NCBI GenBank assembly: GCA_041581635.1
Contig: JBFICW010000008.1
Coordinates: forward strand, 1-64,000
From: Porticoccus sp041581635
GTDB lineage: Bacteria > Pseudomonadota > Gammaproteobacteria > Pseudomonadales > Porticoccaceae
Length of the DNA: 64,000 bases
Reading direction: 5' to 3'
The stretch's first letter is position 1. Every line of letters starts with the position of its first letter. Below are positions 37,857-46,741 of the stretch, one piece after another. The position numbers and the translations under genes were made by a program. The notes below the pieces were generated by a model that was not told where the DNA came from, made no database searches, and was given only the letters and a program-made list of their open reading frames with translations.

Positions 37857-38205
37857 CACATTGCAGCAGATCTGCAGGTTAGATGAGCTACCAGAATACG
37901 GTGGAAAAGAGCTGACATTGAACGGCGAAGCATACTTTGCCGTTCGTTTCGGTCAGAGCGTGTATGCCTATCGCAACTACTGCCCTCATCTGGGACTGCC
38001 GCTAAATCTAATGCCCGATAAGTTTCTGGATTATGACAAACGCTATATTCAGTGCAGCAGTCACGGGGCTCTATTTAAGATTGAAACCGGTTTATGTGTA
38101 GCAGGCCCCTGTCAGGGGAAATCACTGCAACCATTAGCCACCGAAATAATAGAAGGTACCGTTTTTATCGTTGCGCCGACTTCGGTAACAAACTCTGGCG
38201 CATAA
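37834..38205 (+). CDS. Rieske-type 2Fe-2S protein
   Basis: A 123-residue soluble single-domain Rieske protein. The cluster ligands are Cys-x-His in NYCPHLGLPL and Cys-x-x-His in QCSSHGALF, followed by CVAGPCQGKSLQPL. It is like the small ferredoxin subunits NirD/BphF or a Rieske protein of unknown partner; no oxygenase gene is adjacent. The ATG at 37834 overlaps the htpX 3' end by 23 bases, with GGAAGA about 8 bases upstream. The frame is open further back but only through htpX. Confidence 0.87.
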   Translation: MRYAVVSNTLQQICRLDELPEYGGKELTLNGEAYFAVRFGQSVYAYRNYCPHLGLPLNLMPDKFLDYDKRYIQCSSHGALFKIETGLCVAGPCQGKSLQPLATEIIEGTVFIVAPTSVTNSGA

Positions 38206-38313
38206 CCAGAATAACTCACCCAGAAGCATTGAATTTTACGACCTCGTCCCCATCTTACTTTTTAGCCATTAACCCCCCAGTCATTTAATGGAAATCCTCA
38301 CAGGAGACCTCCC

Positions 38314-38853
38314 TTGGAACAATATCGTGGCACCACTATTCTCTCCGTGCGCCGCAATGGCAAAGTTGTCATCGGCGGAGACGGCCAAGTAACACTCGGC
38401 AATACCGTCATGAAGGGCAATGCCCGCAAAGTACGCCGCCTCTACAACGATCAAGTAATCGCAGGGTTTGCAGGTGGAACAGCAGATGCCTTCACTCTAT
38501 TTGAGCGCTTTGAGGCGAAACTCGAAGAACACCGCGGCAACCTTACTCGCGCCGCTGTAGAGTTGGCCAAAGACTGGCGCTCAGACCGGATTCTGAGAAA
38601 ACTGGAAGCACTGTTGGCCGTAGCCGATAAAGATGCATCCCTGATCATCACTGGCAACGGCGATGTCATTCAGCCCGAGGACGATTTAATCGCCATCGGT
38701 TCTGGTGGCCCCTTTGCCCAATCTGGTGCAAGAGCACTACTCGAGAACACCGACCTCGATGCCAGATCTATCGTAGAAAAAGGTTTGGAAATTGCAGGGG
38801 ATATCTGCATCTACACGAACCATAACCGCACCATCGAAGAACTTGAATACTAA
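38314..38853 (+). CDS. hslV: ATP-dependent protease subunit HslV (ClpQ)
   Basis: Proteasome-like peptidase (179 residues) that pairs with HslU. The catalytic Thr is the first Thr of GTTILSVRRNGKVVIGGDGQV, residue 7 after a six-residue propeptide-like lead. GGAG lies 7 bases before a TTG start, and no in-frame ATG fits, so a TTG start is supported. Most relatives begin at or near the Thr, so the short lead must be removed. It is followed by hslU after 144 bases. Confidence 0.96.
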   Translation: MEQYRGTTILSVRRNGKVVIGGDGQVTLGNTVMKGNARKVRRLYNDQVIAGFAGGTADAFTLFERFEAKLEEHRGNLTRAAVELAKDWRSDRILRKLEALLAVADKDASLIITGNGDVIQPEDDLIAIGSGGPFAQSGARALLENTDLDARSIVEKGLEIAGDICIYTNHNRTIEELEY

Positions 38854-38997
38854 GCATTGAGATCTTGGGTATTAAACCCAAATACTGGACTTGGCTACTC
38901 ATAAAAAGTAGCACTCGATGACTAGATAAATATGAATTAGAGAAGTGCCTGAATAACAATTATCTCGGGGCTTCAGAGACAAACAAGGTTTATTACC

Positions 38998-40323
38998 ATG
39001 TCAAATATGACACCTCGCGAAATTGTCCACGAGCTGGACACGCACATCGTTGGTCAGGATGCCGCAAAACGGGCCGTTGCCATTGCCCTGCGGAACCGCT
39101 GGCGCCGTATGCAGCTTACCCAAGAACTGCGTGCTGAAGTCACCCCCAAAAATATTCTCATGATTGGCCCTACCGGCGTCGGTAAAACTGAAATTGCCCG
39201 GCGATTGGCACGACTGGCCAACGCCCCCTTTGTCAAAGTAGAAGCCACAAAATTTACCGAAGTAGGTTATGTGGGCAAAGACGTGGAGTCTATTATTCGC
39301 GATCTGGTAGAAACCTCGGTTAAACAACTTCGCGAACAGGAAATGCACAAAGTTCAGCAGCGTGCCATGGATGCGGCAGAAGAGCGGGTATTGGATGCAT
39401 TGTTGCCACCCGCTCGCGGCGTCGAAGAAGAACCGACAGAATCCACCACTCGTCAGGTATTTCGTAAAAAACTTCGCGAAGGTGAATTGAACGACAAAGA
39501 AATTGAAGTCGATGTCAGTGATGCCCCTATAGGCGTTGAGATTATGGCACCACCCGGCATGGAAGAAATGACCAATCAGCTTCAAGGTATGTTTTCTAAT
39601 ATGGGGAAAAACAAAACCAGCAAACGGAAAATGACCGTAGCCCAAGCCATGGCTCAAATCAGCGAAGAAGAAGCGGCCAAACTGGTTAACGAAGAAGAAC
39701 TGAAAATCCGAGCCGTAGAATCCGCCGAACAAAACGGCATTGTCTTCATTGATGAAATCGACAAAGTAGCCAAGCGTGGCGAAACATCTGGTACCGATGT
39801 ATCCCGAGAAGGTGTACAGCGCGATTTACTACCCTTGATCGAAGGCTGTACCGTCACCACCAAATACGGCATGGTAAAAACCGATCATATTCTGTTTATT
39901 GCCTCTGGTGCATTCCACTTTTCCAAACCCTCTGACCTCATCCCCGAAATGCAGGGCAGACTACCCATTCGTGTGGAGCTAACCTCACTCACCAGCGAAG
40001 ACTTTGAACGTATTCTCACCGAACCCAGCGCTTCTCTCACCGAGCAGTACCGGGAACTTCTAGCCACGGAAGGCCTGGAAGTTAACTTCCATCCAGATGG
40101 TGTAAAACGGATTGCTGAAATTGCCTTTGAGGTCAACGAACGAACCGAGAACATTGGTGCCCGTCGCCTCCACACCATTATGGAGCGACTGCTGGAAGAA
40201 ATTTCCTTCGAAGCATCCGACCTTGGAGCCAAAAATGAAACCATCAACATTAATCAAACCTATGTGGACGATCACCTGAACGATATTTCACAGAATGAGG
40301 ATTTATCCCGGTTTATCCTATAA
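38998..40323 (+). CDS. hslU: ATP-dependent protease ATPase subunit HslU (ClpY)
   Basis: AAA+ unfoldase of the HslUV protease (441 residues). It shows PREIVHELDTHIVGQDAAKRAV, Walker A GPTGVGKTE, the pore motif EVGYVGKDVES, the I-domain (about residues 110-240), Walker B NGIVFIDEIDKVAKRG, and the conserved C-terminal tail DLSRFIL, which inserts into HslV. All elements are intact. Heat-shock control is usual in the family. Confidence 0.97.
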   Translation: MSNMTPREIVHELDTHIVGQDAAKRAVAIALRNRWRRMQLTQELRAEVTPKNILMIGPTGVGKTEIARRLARLANAPFVKVEATKFTEVGYVGKDVESIIRDLVETSVKQLREQEMHKVQQRAMDAAEERVLDALLPPARGVEEEPTESTTRQVFRKKLREGELNDKEIEVDVSDAPIGVEIMAPPGMEEMTNQLQGMFSNMGKNKTSKRKMTVAQAMAQISEEEAAKLVNEEELKIRAVESAEQNGIVFIDEIDKVAKRGETSGTDVSREGVQRDLLPLIEGCTVTTKYGMVKTDHILFIASGAFHFSKPSDLIPEMQGRLPIRVELTSLTSEDFERILTEPSASLTEQYRELLATEGLEVNFHPDGVKRIAEIAFEVNERTENIGARRLHTIMERLLEEISFEASDLGAKNETININQTYVDDHLNDISQNEDLSRFIL

Positions 40324-40353
40324 CCTATGGCCTGCGTGCAAATTTAGATTCAA

Positions 40354-40484
40354 GGGTGCTTCTAAAAATAGTGATTTTTTTGTGAGAGCAAGGAAGCACC
40401 GCGCGCAAAACCGGAATGTATACGACATACATGAGGATTTGAGCACGGAGCTGACGCGAAAAAAGCGCATTTTTAGAGGTACAC
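40354..40484. repeat. 131-bp palindromic MITE-like element
   Basis: The segment between hslU and the DUF971 gene is one long imperfect palindrome. The outer arms GGGTGCTTCTAAAAAT (40354-40369) and ATTTTTAGAGGTACAC (40469-40484) are inverted repeats matching at 13 of 16 positions. Inner parts also pair (GCACCGCGCGCAAAACC with GGATTTGAGCACGGAGC; T-run with A-run), around a tip ATGTAT-ACGAC-ATACAT. It has no reading frame of its own. The layout resembles non-autonomous mobile repeats (MITE/REP-like). No second copy was seen in this window. Confidence 0.65.
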
Positions 40485-40488
40485 TTAT

Positions 40489-40872
40489 ATGGTTCCAACG
40501 AAAATAAAACTTCACAAAGAAGAGGGAAGCCTATCTCTGGAATACGCAGATGGAAGCCACTTCACCCTTACCGGTGAATACCTTCGCATACACTCCCCCA
40601 GCGCCGAAGTTCGCGGCCATGGCAGGGGGCAGGAAATCCTTCAACATGGTAAAAAAGAGGTCAAAGTTACCGGCCTGACACCCTCTGGTAACTATGCCCT
40701 GCAGCTCACCTTCAGTGACGGCCACGATACCGGCATTTATAGCTGGGACTACCTCTTTGATCTCGCCACCAACCACAGTAAATACTGGCAGAATTATCTG
40801 GCTGCATTACATGAGGCCGGAAAACGAAGGGAGGCCGACGTTCAGGTGGTTCAATTCCAGAACCCCAAATAA
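40489..40872 (+). CDS. DUF971 (GBBH-like N-terminal domain) protein
   Basis: A 127-residue protein of the DUF971 family, related to the N-terminal domain of gamma-butyrobetaine hydroxylase and to Fe-S-linked proteins. Typical stretches are LSLEYADGSHFTLTGEYLRI, HSPSAEVRGHG and GNYALQLTFSDGHDTGIYSWDYL. The same gene follows hslVU in Pseudomonas. The likely ribosome-binding site AGAGG (40475-40479) lies inside the right arm of the palindromic element. Confidence 0.9.
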   Translation: MVPTKIKLHKEEGSLSLEYADGSHFTLTGEYLRIHSPSAEVRGHGRGQEILQHGKKEVKVTGLTPSGNYALQLTFSDGHDTGIYSWDYLFDLATNHSKYWQNYLAALHEAGKRREADVQVVQFQNPK

Positions 40873-41087
40873 GATTGTGTTCAGTTTTGCTAAACGCTTA
40901 CCACTTTTATTCGCTCAAGGAAAAACCCGAAACATAGCCCACCCCAATATAACCAACCCAAACAAATTCATTTGTAACACCCATAGAGTGCTATTATGAA
41001 CGCCGCCCAAAACTACCCGTAGAGAACAACTTAAAAAAACCGGTAAAGGCCTATCGAAAACTAGTACGACTATGGATCTTATAACCA

Positions 41088-41837
41088 TTGATAAAACTTC
41101 CGACTAAAGCTCAGGTAACCGTTCGCATAACCGGTGTTGTTTCTGCATCAGGCTTTTTAGTTTTGGCGATATACTCAACCAGCAACCCTGACCTGACCCC
41201 ATTTCAGGAAGCCGTTCTTAAGATATTCTCACTGGTCATTTTAACAACACCGATTATCTATTTTTGGGTCATTAAACCCTTTGTTATGGCTCACCAAAAC
41301 GCCATCGATCAAGCTCAACAAATGGCATGGATCGACCCGCTAACGCAACTAGCCAATAGGCGTCTTATATTGCAGCATATGGAAAAAACCCTCTCCAGTG
41401 CACAAAGGCATAAACTCTATGGTGCCGTCATGGTCTTGGATTTAGACGATTTTAAACCAATAAACGACCTCTATGGCCACGAATCAGGAGATGCGATGCT
41501 CGTCGAAGTTGCAAAACGTCTCAGATCGGCCACCCGAAAAGAAGATATTATCGGCCGTCTGGGAGGCGATGAATTTATTGTCGTCATGAGTGACCTGAAT
41601 AACAATAAACAGGAGGCCCTTATAAGAGCAGAGTTTATAGCCGACAGACTCATCCAGGCGATAGGCAAACCACTGGCGTTTGACGGAAGAAAACTACAGG
41701 TTAGTGCCAGTATCGGTATACGCTTTTTGGATTACGAGAAGCAAGCCTCAATAGATGAACTCTTCAACGAGGCTGACACCGCCATGTATTTAGCGAAAAA
41801 GGCTGGAAAAGGACAAGCTGCTTTTTATCAATCATAA
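41088..41837 (+). CDS. Membrane-bound diguanylate cyclase (GGDEF)
   Basis: A 249-residue protein with two N-terminal membrane segments and a C-terminal GGDEF domain that makes cyclic di-GMP. Motifs are DPLTQLANRR, LDLDDFKPINDLYGHESGD, RLGGDEFIVV (active site intact) and NEADTAMYLAKKAGK. The RXXD inhibitory site is not evident five residues before GGDEF (the residues there are EDIIGRL). A TTG start is the only one that keeps the first membrane segment, since a stop lies two codons upstream. Confidence 0.88.
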   Translation: MIKLPTKAQVTVRITGVVSASGFLVLAIYSTSNPDLTPFQEAVLKIFSLVILTTPIIYFWVIKPFVMAHQNAIDQAQQMAWIDPLTQLANRRLILQHMEKTLSSAQRHKLYGAVMVLDLDDFKPINDLYGHESGDAMLVEVAKRLRSATRKEDIIGRLGGDEFIVVMSDLNNNKQEALIRAEFIADRLIQAIGKPLAFDGRKLQVSASIGIRFLDYEKQASIDELFNEADTAMYLAKKAGKGQAAFYQS

Positions 41838-41920
41838 CCGCCTTACCTATGTTCCAGCTTGCCTTCGCTTACAACCCCATGGAAGTTTTATCGCCTCAAT
41901 ACAACTAAAAACCAAGGTGA

Positions 41921-41961
41921 TAAAAAGGGCTGAGACAAATTAATGTATTCATCTTCAGCCC
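41921..41961 (-). terminator. Terminator of the type III glutamine synthetase gene
   Basis: On the minus strand GGGCTGA and TCAGCCC form a 7-bp stem (41955-41961 and 41927-41933) with a 21-base loop, followed by TTTTTA. It begins about 35 bases after the glutamine synthetase stop. Confidence 0.7.
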
Positions 41962-41996
41962 CATTAACAAAATGTGTCTGCTTAGTAAAAACCGTA

Positions 41997-44171
41997 CTAT
42001 TTTATGAACAGCATTTCCTGATATTTGGGTAATGGCCACAGTTCATCGTCCACAAGCCCTTCCAATGCATCAGCATGCTTTCGAACTTCAAGCATCAAGC
42101 CACAGATAACATCTGAACAATGTTTCATATGCGCTTCAACAGAAGCAAAATCATGTTTTCCCAATGCAGCGCCAAGCTCAGCAACAGAAGACATCATGGC
42201 ATTTGCCTCTGATACGACCGTTTCGATACCGGTATTTTCCAGGCCCAACCCCATGCTGGATAGACTGGATGATATTGACGTCAGGTTAGACATATACGCT
42301 ATGGCGGCGGGATAGATTTTAGTGGTAGCAATATCTATCACCAGCTTAGATTCCACCTCAATGGCTAAAATATATTGCTCGGCATAAACCTCAAAACGAC
42401 TCGCCAACTCGGTTGGAGAAAGCACTCCAGTACTTTCGAACAGGCTGACCACTGAAGGGTCTTTATAGGCTGGCAATGCATCCGCTGTGGTTGGAATATT
42501 CTTTAAACCACGTTCTTCCACTGCCGTTGTATGCCAGTCTGATGAGTAACCATCTCCGCCAAAAATCACATTACCATGCAGCTCCATTAATTCTTGAAGA
42601 ACCACAATAACGGCTGCCGTTTGATCTTTTCCATCGGACAATGCCGTTTCAAGCTTTTCGGCTATCCAGTGAAGCGAGTCTGCCAACATCGTATTCATCG
42701 CCACCAATGGGCCTGAAACCGACTGCGATGATCCCACAGCTCTAAACTCAAAACGGTTGCCGGTAAAGGCAAATGGGGATGTCCTGTTGCGATCACCCGG
42801 ATCACGCTCAAATGACAGTATCTGGGACAGCCCGAGATCCATCAGACCACCCTCCGCCTTTTCAAGCAGCTTTCCCGCTTTTATATCTTCAAAAACACTT
42901 TCTAACTGATCACCCAAATAAACGGACAAGATAGCAGGAGGCGCTTCATTAGCGCCGAGACGATGATCATTTGCAGCAGAAGCGATAACCGCCCTGAGCA
43001 TAGGGCCATACAGATGAACACCGCGTATTACCGCACCACAGAACAATAAAAAATTGAGATTATCATGGGGCGTATCACCGGGATCCAGTAGATTGCCTTG
43101 CGTAGCGTTACCGATTGACCAGTTCACATGTTTCCCGGAGCCATTCACACCCGCAAAAGGTTTTTCATGGAGCAGGCAAAGAAAACCGTGTTCCTTTGCC
43201 GTACTTTTCATCACCGTCATCAAGAGTTGCTGGTGGTCGGCGGCGACATTTGCCGCTTCAAAATAAGGGGCTATTTCAAACTGACCGGGAGCAACTTCGT
43301 TGTGGTGTGTTTTAGCGGGAATTCCCAGCTTATAGAGTTTGTCTTCAAAGTCTTGCATGAACACCTGAACGCGTTCCGGAATGGCACCGAAATAATGGTC
43401 ATCAAACTCTTGGCCTTTGGCTGATGGTGCACCGAATAAAGTACGGCCAGCCAACAATAGATCGGGGCGATTATTAGCAAAACACTCATCAACCAAAAAG
43501 TATTCCTGCTCGGCACCGCAACTGGAGTTGAGCGGGGCAATATCGGTTTCTCCCATTAACGAAAGTACTTTGGTCGCGGCCTTGTTCATTGCTGCATTAG
43601 AACGTAGTAAAGGAATTTTTTTATCCAGCGCCTCGCCCGTCCAGGACATAAACACGCTAGGAATCATCAATGTTGCCCCGTTGGCCGTATTCATCACATA
43701 CGCCGGACTGGTGGGATCCCAAGCCGTGTAACCTCGCGCTGCGTTGGTCATCCTCAAGCTACCATTGGGGAATGATGAGCCATCAGGTTCACCCTTTATC
43801 AATAGGCTACCGGTAAACTCAGTGATCGCGCCGCCATCAGAATTCGTGACAATAAAACCATCGTGCTTCTCTGCCGTCAGGTTCGTCATCGGATAAAAAA
43901 TATGAGAGAAAAACTTTACTCCTTTCGATAAAGCCCAATCCTTCATTGCCGCCGCAACCACATCGGCCGTAGCTGAATCAAGAGGAGCCCCAGTCTGAAC
44001 TGTTTTCTTAATCGCTTTGAACGAATTTTTTGATAACGCTTCTTCCATTGTGGCCAGATCAAACACATCAGAGGCCCAGATTTCGCTCAACGGAGATGGC
44101 ATAACGCACGACTTTGGTGCTCGATCTACAATTTTGGCAATCGTTTGAATACGTGATTGATTTCCACTCAT
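41997..44171 (-). CDS. glnN: Type III glutamine synthetase (GSIII)
   Basis: Forms glutamine from glutamate, ammonia and ATP. At about 724 residues it is the large dodecameric GSIII class, not the 470-residue GSI. Signature regions are SSCGAEQEYFLVDE (metal Glu), KTHHNEVAPGQFEIAP, NGSGKHVNWSIG and NRFEFRAVGSS. The ATG at 44171 has GAGG 9 bases upstream; one two codons earlier is possible, and the frame is open further back to 44231. GSIII often carries extra helices at the C-terminus, as here. No nitrogen-regulator site was identified. It occurs singly with its own terminator. Confidence 0.94.
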   Translation of the reverse strand: MSGNQSRIQTIAKIVDRAPKSCVMPSPLSEIWASDVFDLATMEEALSKNSFKAIKKTVQTGAPLDSATADVVAAAMKDWALSKGVKFFSHIFYPMTNLTAEKHDGFIVTNSDGGAITEFTGSLLIKGEPDGSSFPNGSLRMTNAARGYTAWDPTSPAYVMNTANGATLMIPSVFMSWTGEALDKKIPLLRSNAAMNKAATKVLSLMGETDIAPLNSSCGAEQEYFLVDECFANNRPDLLLAGRTLFGAPSAKGQEFDDHYFGAIPERVQVFMQDFEDKLYKLGIPAKTHHNEVAPGQFEIAPYFEAANVAADHQQLLMTVMKSTAKEHGFLCLLHEKPFAGVNGSGKHVNWSIGNATQGNLLDPGDTPHDNLNFLLFCGAVIRGVHLYGPMLRAVIASAANDHRLGANEAPPAILSVYLGDQLESVFEDIKAGKLLEKAEGGLMDLGLSQILSFERDPGDRNRTSPFAFTGNRFEFRAVGSSQSVSGPLVAMNTMLADSLHWIAEKLETALSDGKDQTAAVIVVLQELMELHGNVIFGGDGYSSDWHTTAVEERGLKNIPTTADALPAYKDPSVVSLFESTGVLSPTELASRFEVYAEQYILAIEVESKLVIDIATTKIYPAAIAYMSNLTSISSSLSSMGLGLENTGIETVVSEANAMMSSVAELGAALGKHDFASVEAHMKHCSDVICGLMLEVRKHADALEGLVDDELWPLPKYQEMLFIK

Positions 44172-44487
44172 GTTCATTTTCCTCACCCGGTAAGCTAAAA
44201 ATGGGCTGCCAGACATGATGTTTGCCATCACTAACAGCCCTCCTTCCTCTTAACAAAGCAAGAACCAGGCCAAACAAAAAAACAAAGCGTTGAAATTGTC
44301 TTTAACATAAACGAGCGAGGCGCCATCAACTTCTAGGAAACATAAGTCCTGATGTGGATGAAGAGCCGATGGCATTACAGTGGTAAGTGTCCACGGGTAT
44401 GGGGGAAGCCGATGGGCAAACAGAAATGATAATTTTCCTTAAATGTCGCCGCCCCCTACCCCCTTTAGTTCGCTGTAATATGAATAT
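44172..44487. other. Intergenic region upstream of the glutamine synthetase gene
   Basis: About 315 bases that must hold the GSIII promoter (minus strand) and the 3' flank of the gst gene. A TGGCGC start resembling a sigma-54 -24 element appears on the minus strand near 44312-44317, but the -12 GC is not in phase, so it was not called. No gene is present. Confidence 0.35.
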
Positions 44488-45126
44488 TTAGCTCTCTGGT
44501 CTGGTTGCTTCAGGGCCAGCGATCGACATAGCTTTTATATAAGCGGGTCGTTTGGAAATCCTTTCTACATAAGCAACGACATTGGGCAGATCATCAATAG
44601 CACGAGCACCAAAAGCCGGGAGTGTCGTAAGGTTAAATGCCGTCAAAATATCAGCATTAGTCAGTTCTGGACCCGCTAAATAATCAGACTCGCCCAAGCG
44701 TTGATTTAAATATTGATAATGGGCTTCCTCTCGACGCAGTGATGAGATAACAACAGGATTATCTTGCATTTCTGCTTCTTTTTCGCCAACAACTGCCTTC
44801 ACAAAAAAGACCATTAACGCATTGGCATTAAACTGTAGCCAATAAAGATAGTCAGTATAATTTGACGCATCTGGGGCAACACTTAATTTACCGTCGCCAT
44901 AACGATGGCTAATATATTCAGCAATAGCCATGGATTCGGCAAGAACAAGGTCGCCATCTTTGATGACCGGCGCTGTACCCGCAGGGTGCAAAGCTCTGTA
45001 TTCCTCAGTAGCGAGGATATCTTCTCCTCGATCATACCATTCGAGTTTATAAGGCAAACCCAGTTCTTCCATAAGCCAAACAATACGATCTGATTGCGAA
45101 ACTCCGAGGTGATAAATTGTTATCAT
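44488..45126 (-). CDS. Glutathione S-transferase
   Basis: A 212-residue cytosolic GST: a thioredoxin-fold N-terminal domain (ITIYHLGVSQSDRIVWLMEELG, with Ser in the catalytic loop; APVIKDGDLVLAESMAIAEYI glutathione site) and a helical C-terminal domain (DYLAGPELTNADILTAF). It conjugates or reduces electrophiles. It is the last gene of a minus-strand set with an oxidoreductase and an ArsR regulator, which suggests a response to reactive electrophiles (inference). Confidence 0.92.
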   Translation of the reverse strand: MITIYHLGVSQSDRIVWLMEELGLPYKLEWYDRGEDILATEEYRALHPAGTAPVIKDGDLVLAESMAIAEYISHRYGDGKLSVAPDASNYTDYLYWLQFNANALMVFFVKAVVGEKEAEMQDNPVVISSLRREEAHYQYLNQRLGESDYLAGPELTNADILTAFNLTTLPAFGARAIDDLPNVVAYVERISKRPAYIKAMSIAGPEATRPES

Positions 45127-45196
45127 GATTTTTAACTCCTTGTTAATTGAAAAAATAATGTAATTACGAAGATGGTTACAGGCCTGCTATCGGTGT

Positions 45197-46207
45197 TTAA
45201 ACCTCCAGGCAAATTTTACCAAAATGACGATTACTCTCCTGATACTGGAAGGCCTCAACTATGTCTTCAACAGCAAACTGCTTGGATATAACAGGCTTCA
45301 AACCAGTGCTATTGATCGCTCTGATCATTTCTTGCTGCTGTTGACGGCTACCAACCAGAACCCCTTGCAGACGAATCTGTTTCACCAACGCAGGTACCAG
45401 CGGGATATCGCCCCCGGTTCCGGTAAGAATACCGATAACAGAAATATGTCCGGCAACCCGCACTGCTTCCATTGACTGCACCAGCGTCGAAGGGCCACCG
45501 ACCTCAACAACATGGTCGACACCACGACCACCCGTTAATTTTCGGGCAACTTCCCCCCAATTAGGCGTGGTGCGGTAATTAATCAGGTGATCGGCGCCAA
45601 GTGCCTTCATGCGCTCAAGCTTTTCGTCCGACGAGGAAGTAGCAATCACCGTAGCACCGGCCAGCTTTGCAAACTGCAATGCAAATACTGACACCCCGCC
45701 AGTACCTTGGACCAAAACAGTCTCGCCGGGTTTGATGCCATCATCATTCATCAGTGAACGCCATGCTGTAAGTCCAGCAGTGGTCAATGTAGCCGCTTCT
45801 ACGTGGGAATAGCCTTCAGGTGCCAGCGTGAACGATGTGGCTGAGGCAGTAACCATTTCACGGGCATAGCCATCAATGCCGTCGCCCGGAACTGTGGCAA
45901 AACCTTCCACCTCGGGTTCACCATTGATCCACGTCGGGAAGAAAGTACTAACTACAGAATCCCCTACGGAAAAATCGGTAACCCCAACCCCCACCTTAAC
46001 AACCTCGCCAGCGCCGTCAGCCATAGGAATGCGCTGCTCCGTGGGTCCCCAGGCACCACTTACTACGGCAAAGTCATGGTAATTCAGGGAGTTTGCCCGT
46101 AGGCGCACCGTAATTTCACCGGCTTGCGGCTCTGGTGCGTCATAGATACCAACAAATACATTGTCATAGCCACCACCAGGACGTAAAAAAATAGCTTTGC
46201 TTGTCAT
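45197..46207 (-). CDS. Zinc-independent MDR oxidoreductase (quinone reductase-like)
   Basis: A 336-residue medium-chain dehydrogenase/reductase with a GroES-like N-terminal half (NSLNYHDFAVVSGAWG, IPMADGAGEVVKVG) and an NADP-binding Rossmann half (VLVQGTGGVSVFALQFAKLAGATVI). The zinc-ligand Cys/His set of alcohol dehydrogenases is not evident, so it is closer to quinone oxidoreductases. It probably reduces quinones or enones and lies 70 bases before gst in the same direction. Confidence 0.88.
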   Translation of the reverse strand: MTSKAIFLRPGGGYDNVFVGIYDAPEPQAGEITVRLRANSLNYHDFAVVSGAWGPTEQRIPMADGAGEVVKVGVGVTDFSVGDSVVSTFFPTWINGEPEVEGFATVPGDGIDGYAREMVTASATSFTLAPEGYSHVEAATLTTAGLTAWRSLMNDDGIKPGETVLVQGTGGVSVFALQFAKLAGATVIATSSSDEKLERMKALGADHLINYRTTPNWGEVARKLTGGRGVDHVVEVGGPSTLVQSMEAVRVAGHISVIGILTGTGGDIPLVPALVKQIRLQGVLVGSRQQQQEMIRAINSTGLKPVISKQFAVEDIVEAFQYQESNRHFGKICLEV

Positions 46208-46299
46208 TAAAGACTCCTTCGACTTGGGTTGTTGAGATGATTACCTTTCAATTAATTCTATATTTCCCAAAACAACGAAATTTTATCTGAAAACTTTAC

Positions 46300-46599
46300 T
46301 TACAATTCTTTCTGCAAATGCTGGGCGAAAGACTGGATGACCGCCTCATTCCGACGGAAATAAGTCCACTTACCGATCCGGGTTGCCGTCAGAAACCCGG
46401 CCCTTTGTAAAATTGCCAAATGGGTGGACGCTGTTGACGCCGATAGCTCAGCTTTTTGCTGGATATGCGTCATGCAGATACCCACTCCCTCAGGGTCTTC
46501 GTGATCCTGAGGCGGAAAGTTATCCCGTGGCTGCTTAAGCCACTCCATAATTTGCATGCGAGTGTCATTACTAAGTGCTTTAATCTGTTCAAGAATCAT
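46300..46599 (-). CDS. ArsR-family transcriptional repressor
   Basis: A 99-residue winged-helix repressor (ALSNDTRMQIMEWLKQP; recognition region LSASTASTHLAILQRAGFL; wing TRIGKWTYFRRNE). It has two separated Cys candidates at most (one in GICMTH), so a classical ArsR metal box is not present, and it may sense thiol-reactive compounds. It is the first gene of the arsR-oxidoreductase-gst set and is presumably autoregulated. A GTTAACGTTACGTTTATTTAC stretch just before its start may be the operator. Confidence 0.9.
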   Translation of the reverse strand: MILEQIKALSNDTRMQIMEWLKQPRDNFPPQDHEDPEGVGICMTHIQQKAELSASTASTHLAILQRAGFLTATRIGKWTYFRRNEAVIQSFAQHLQKEL

Positions 46600-46741
46600 G
46601 GTTAACGTTACGTTTATTTACGAAATGATGCAAGTTATTTTAGATGATCGTCAATGACCACGAATTTATAAAAAAAGAAACAAGGGAGCGTATCTATTTT
46701 TAACAAATTATAACGTTACTCTCTATTGGGTTTTTCTGGTA

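Noticed and set aside
39001..39732. A 243-codon minus-strand frame opposite hslU
   Set aside because: Its Phe/His-rich composition is the complement of a real helicase-type gene; no ribosome-binding site or family match.
44300..44330. Sigma-54 promoter for the glutamine synthetase gene
   Set aside because: A TGGCGC -24-like element occurs, but the -12 GC is out of register.
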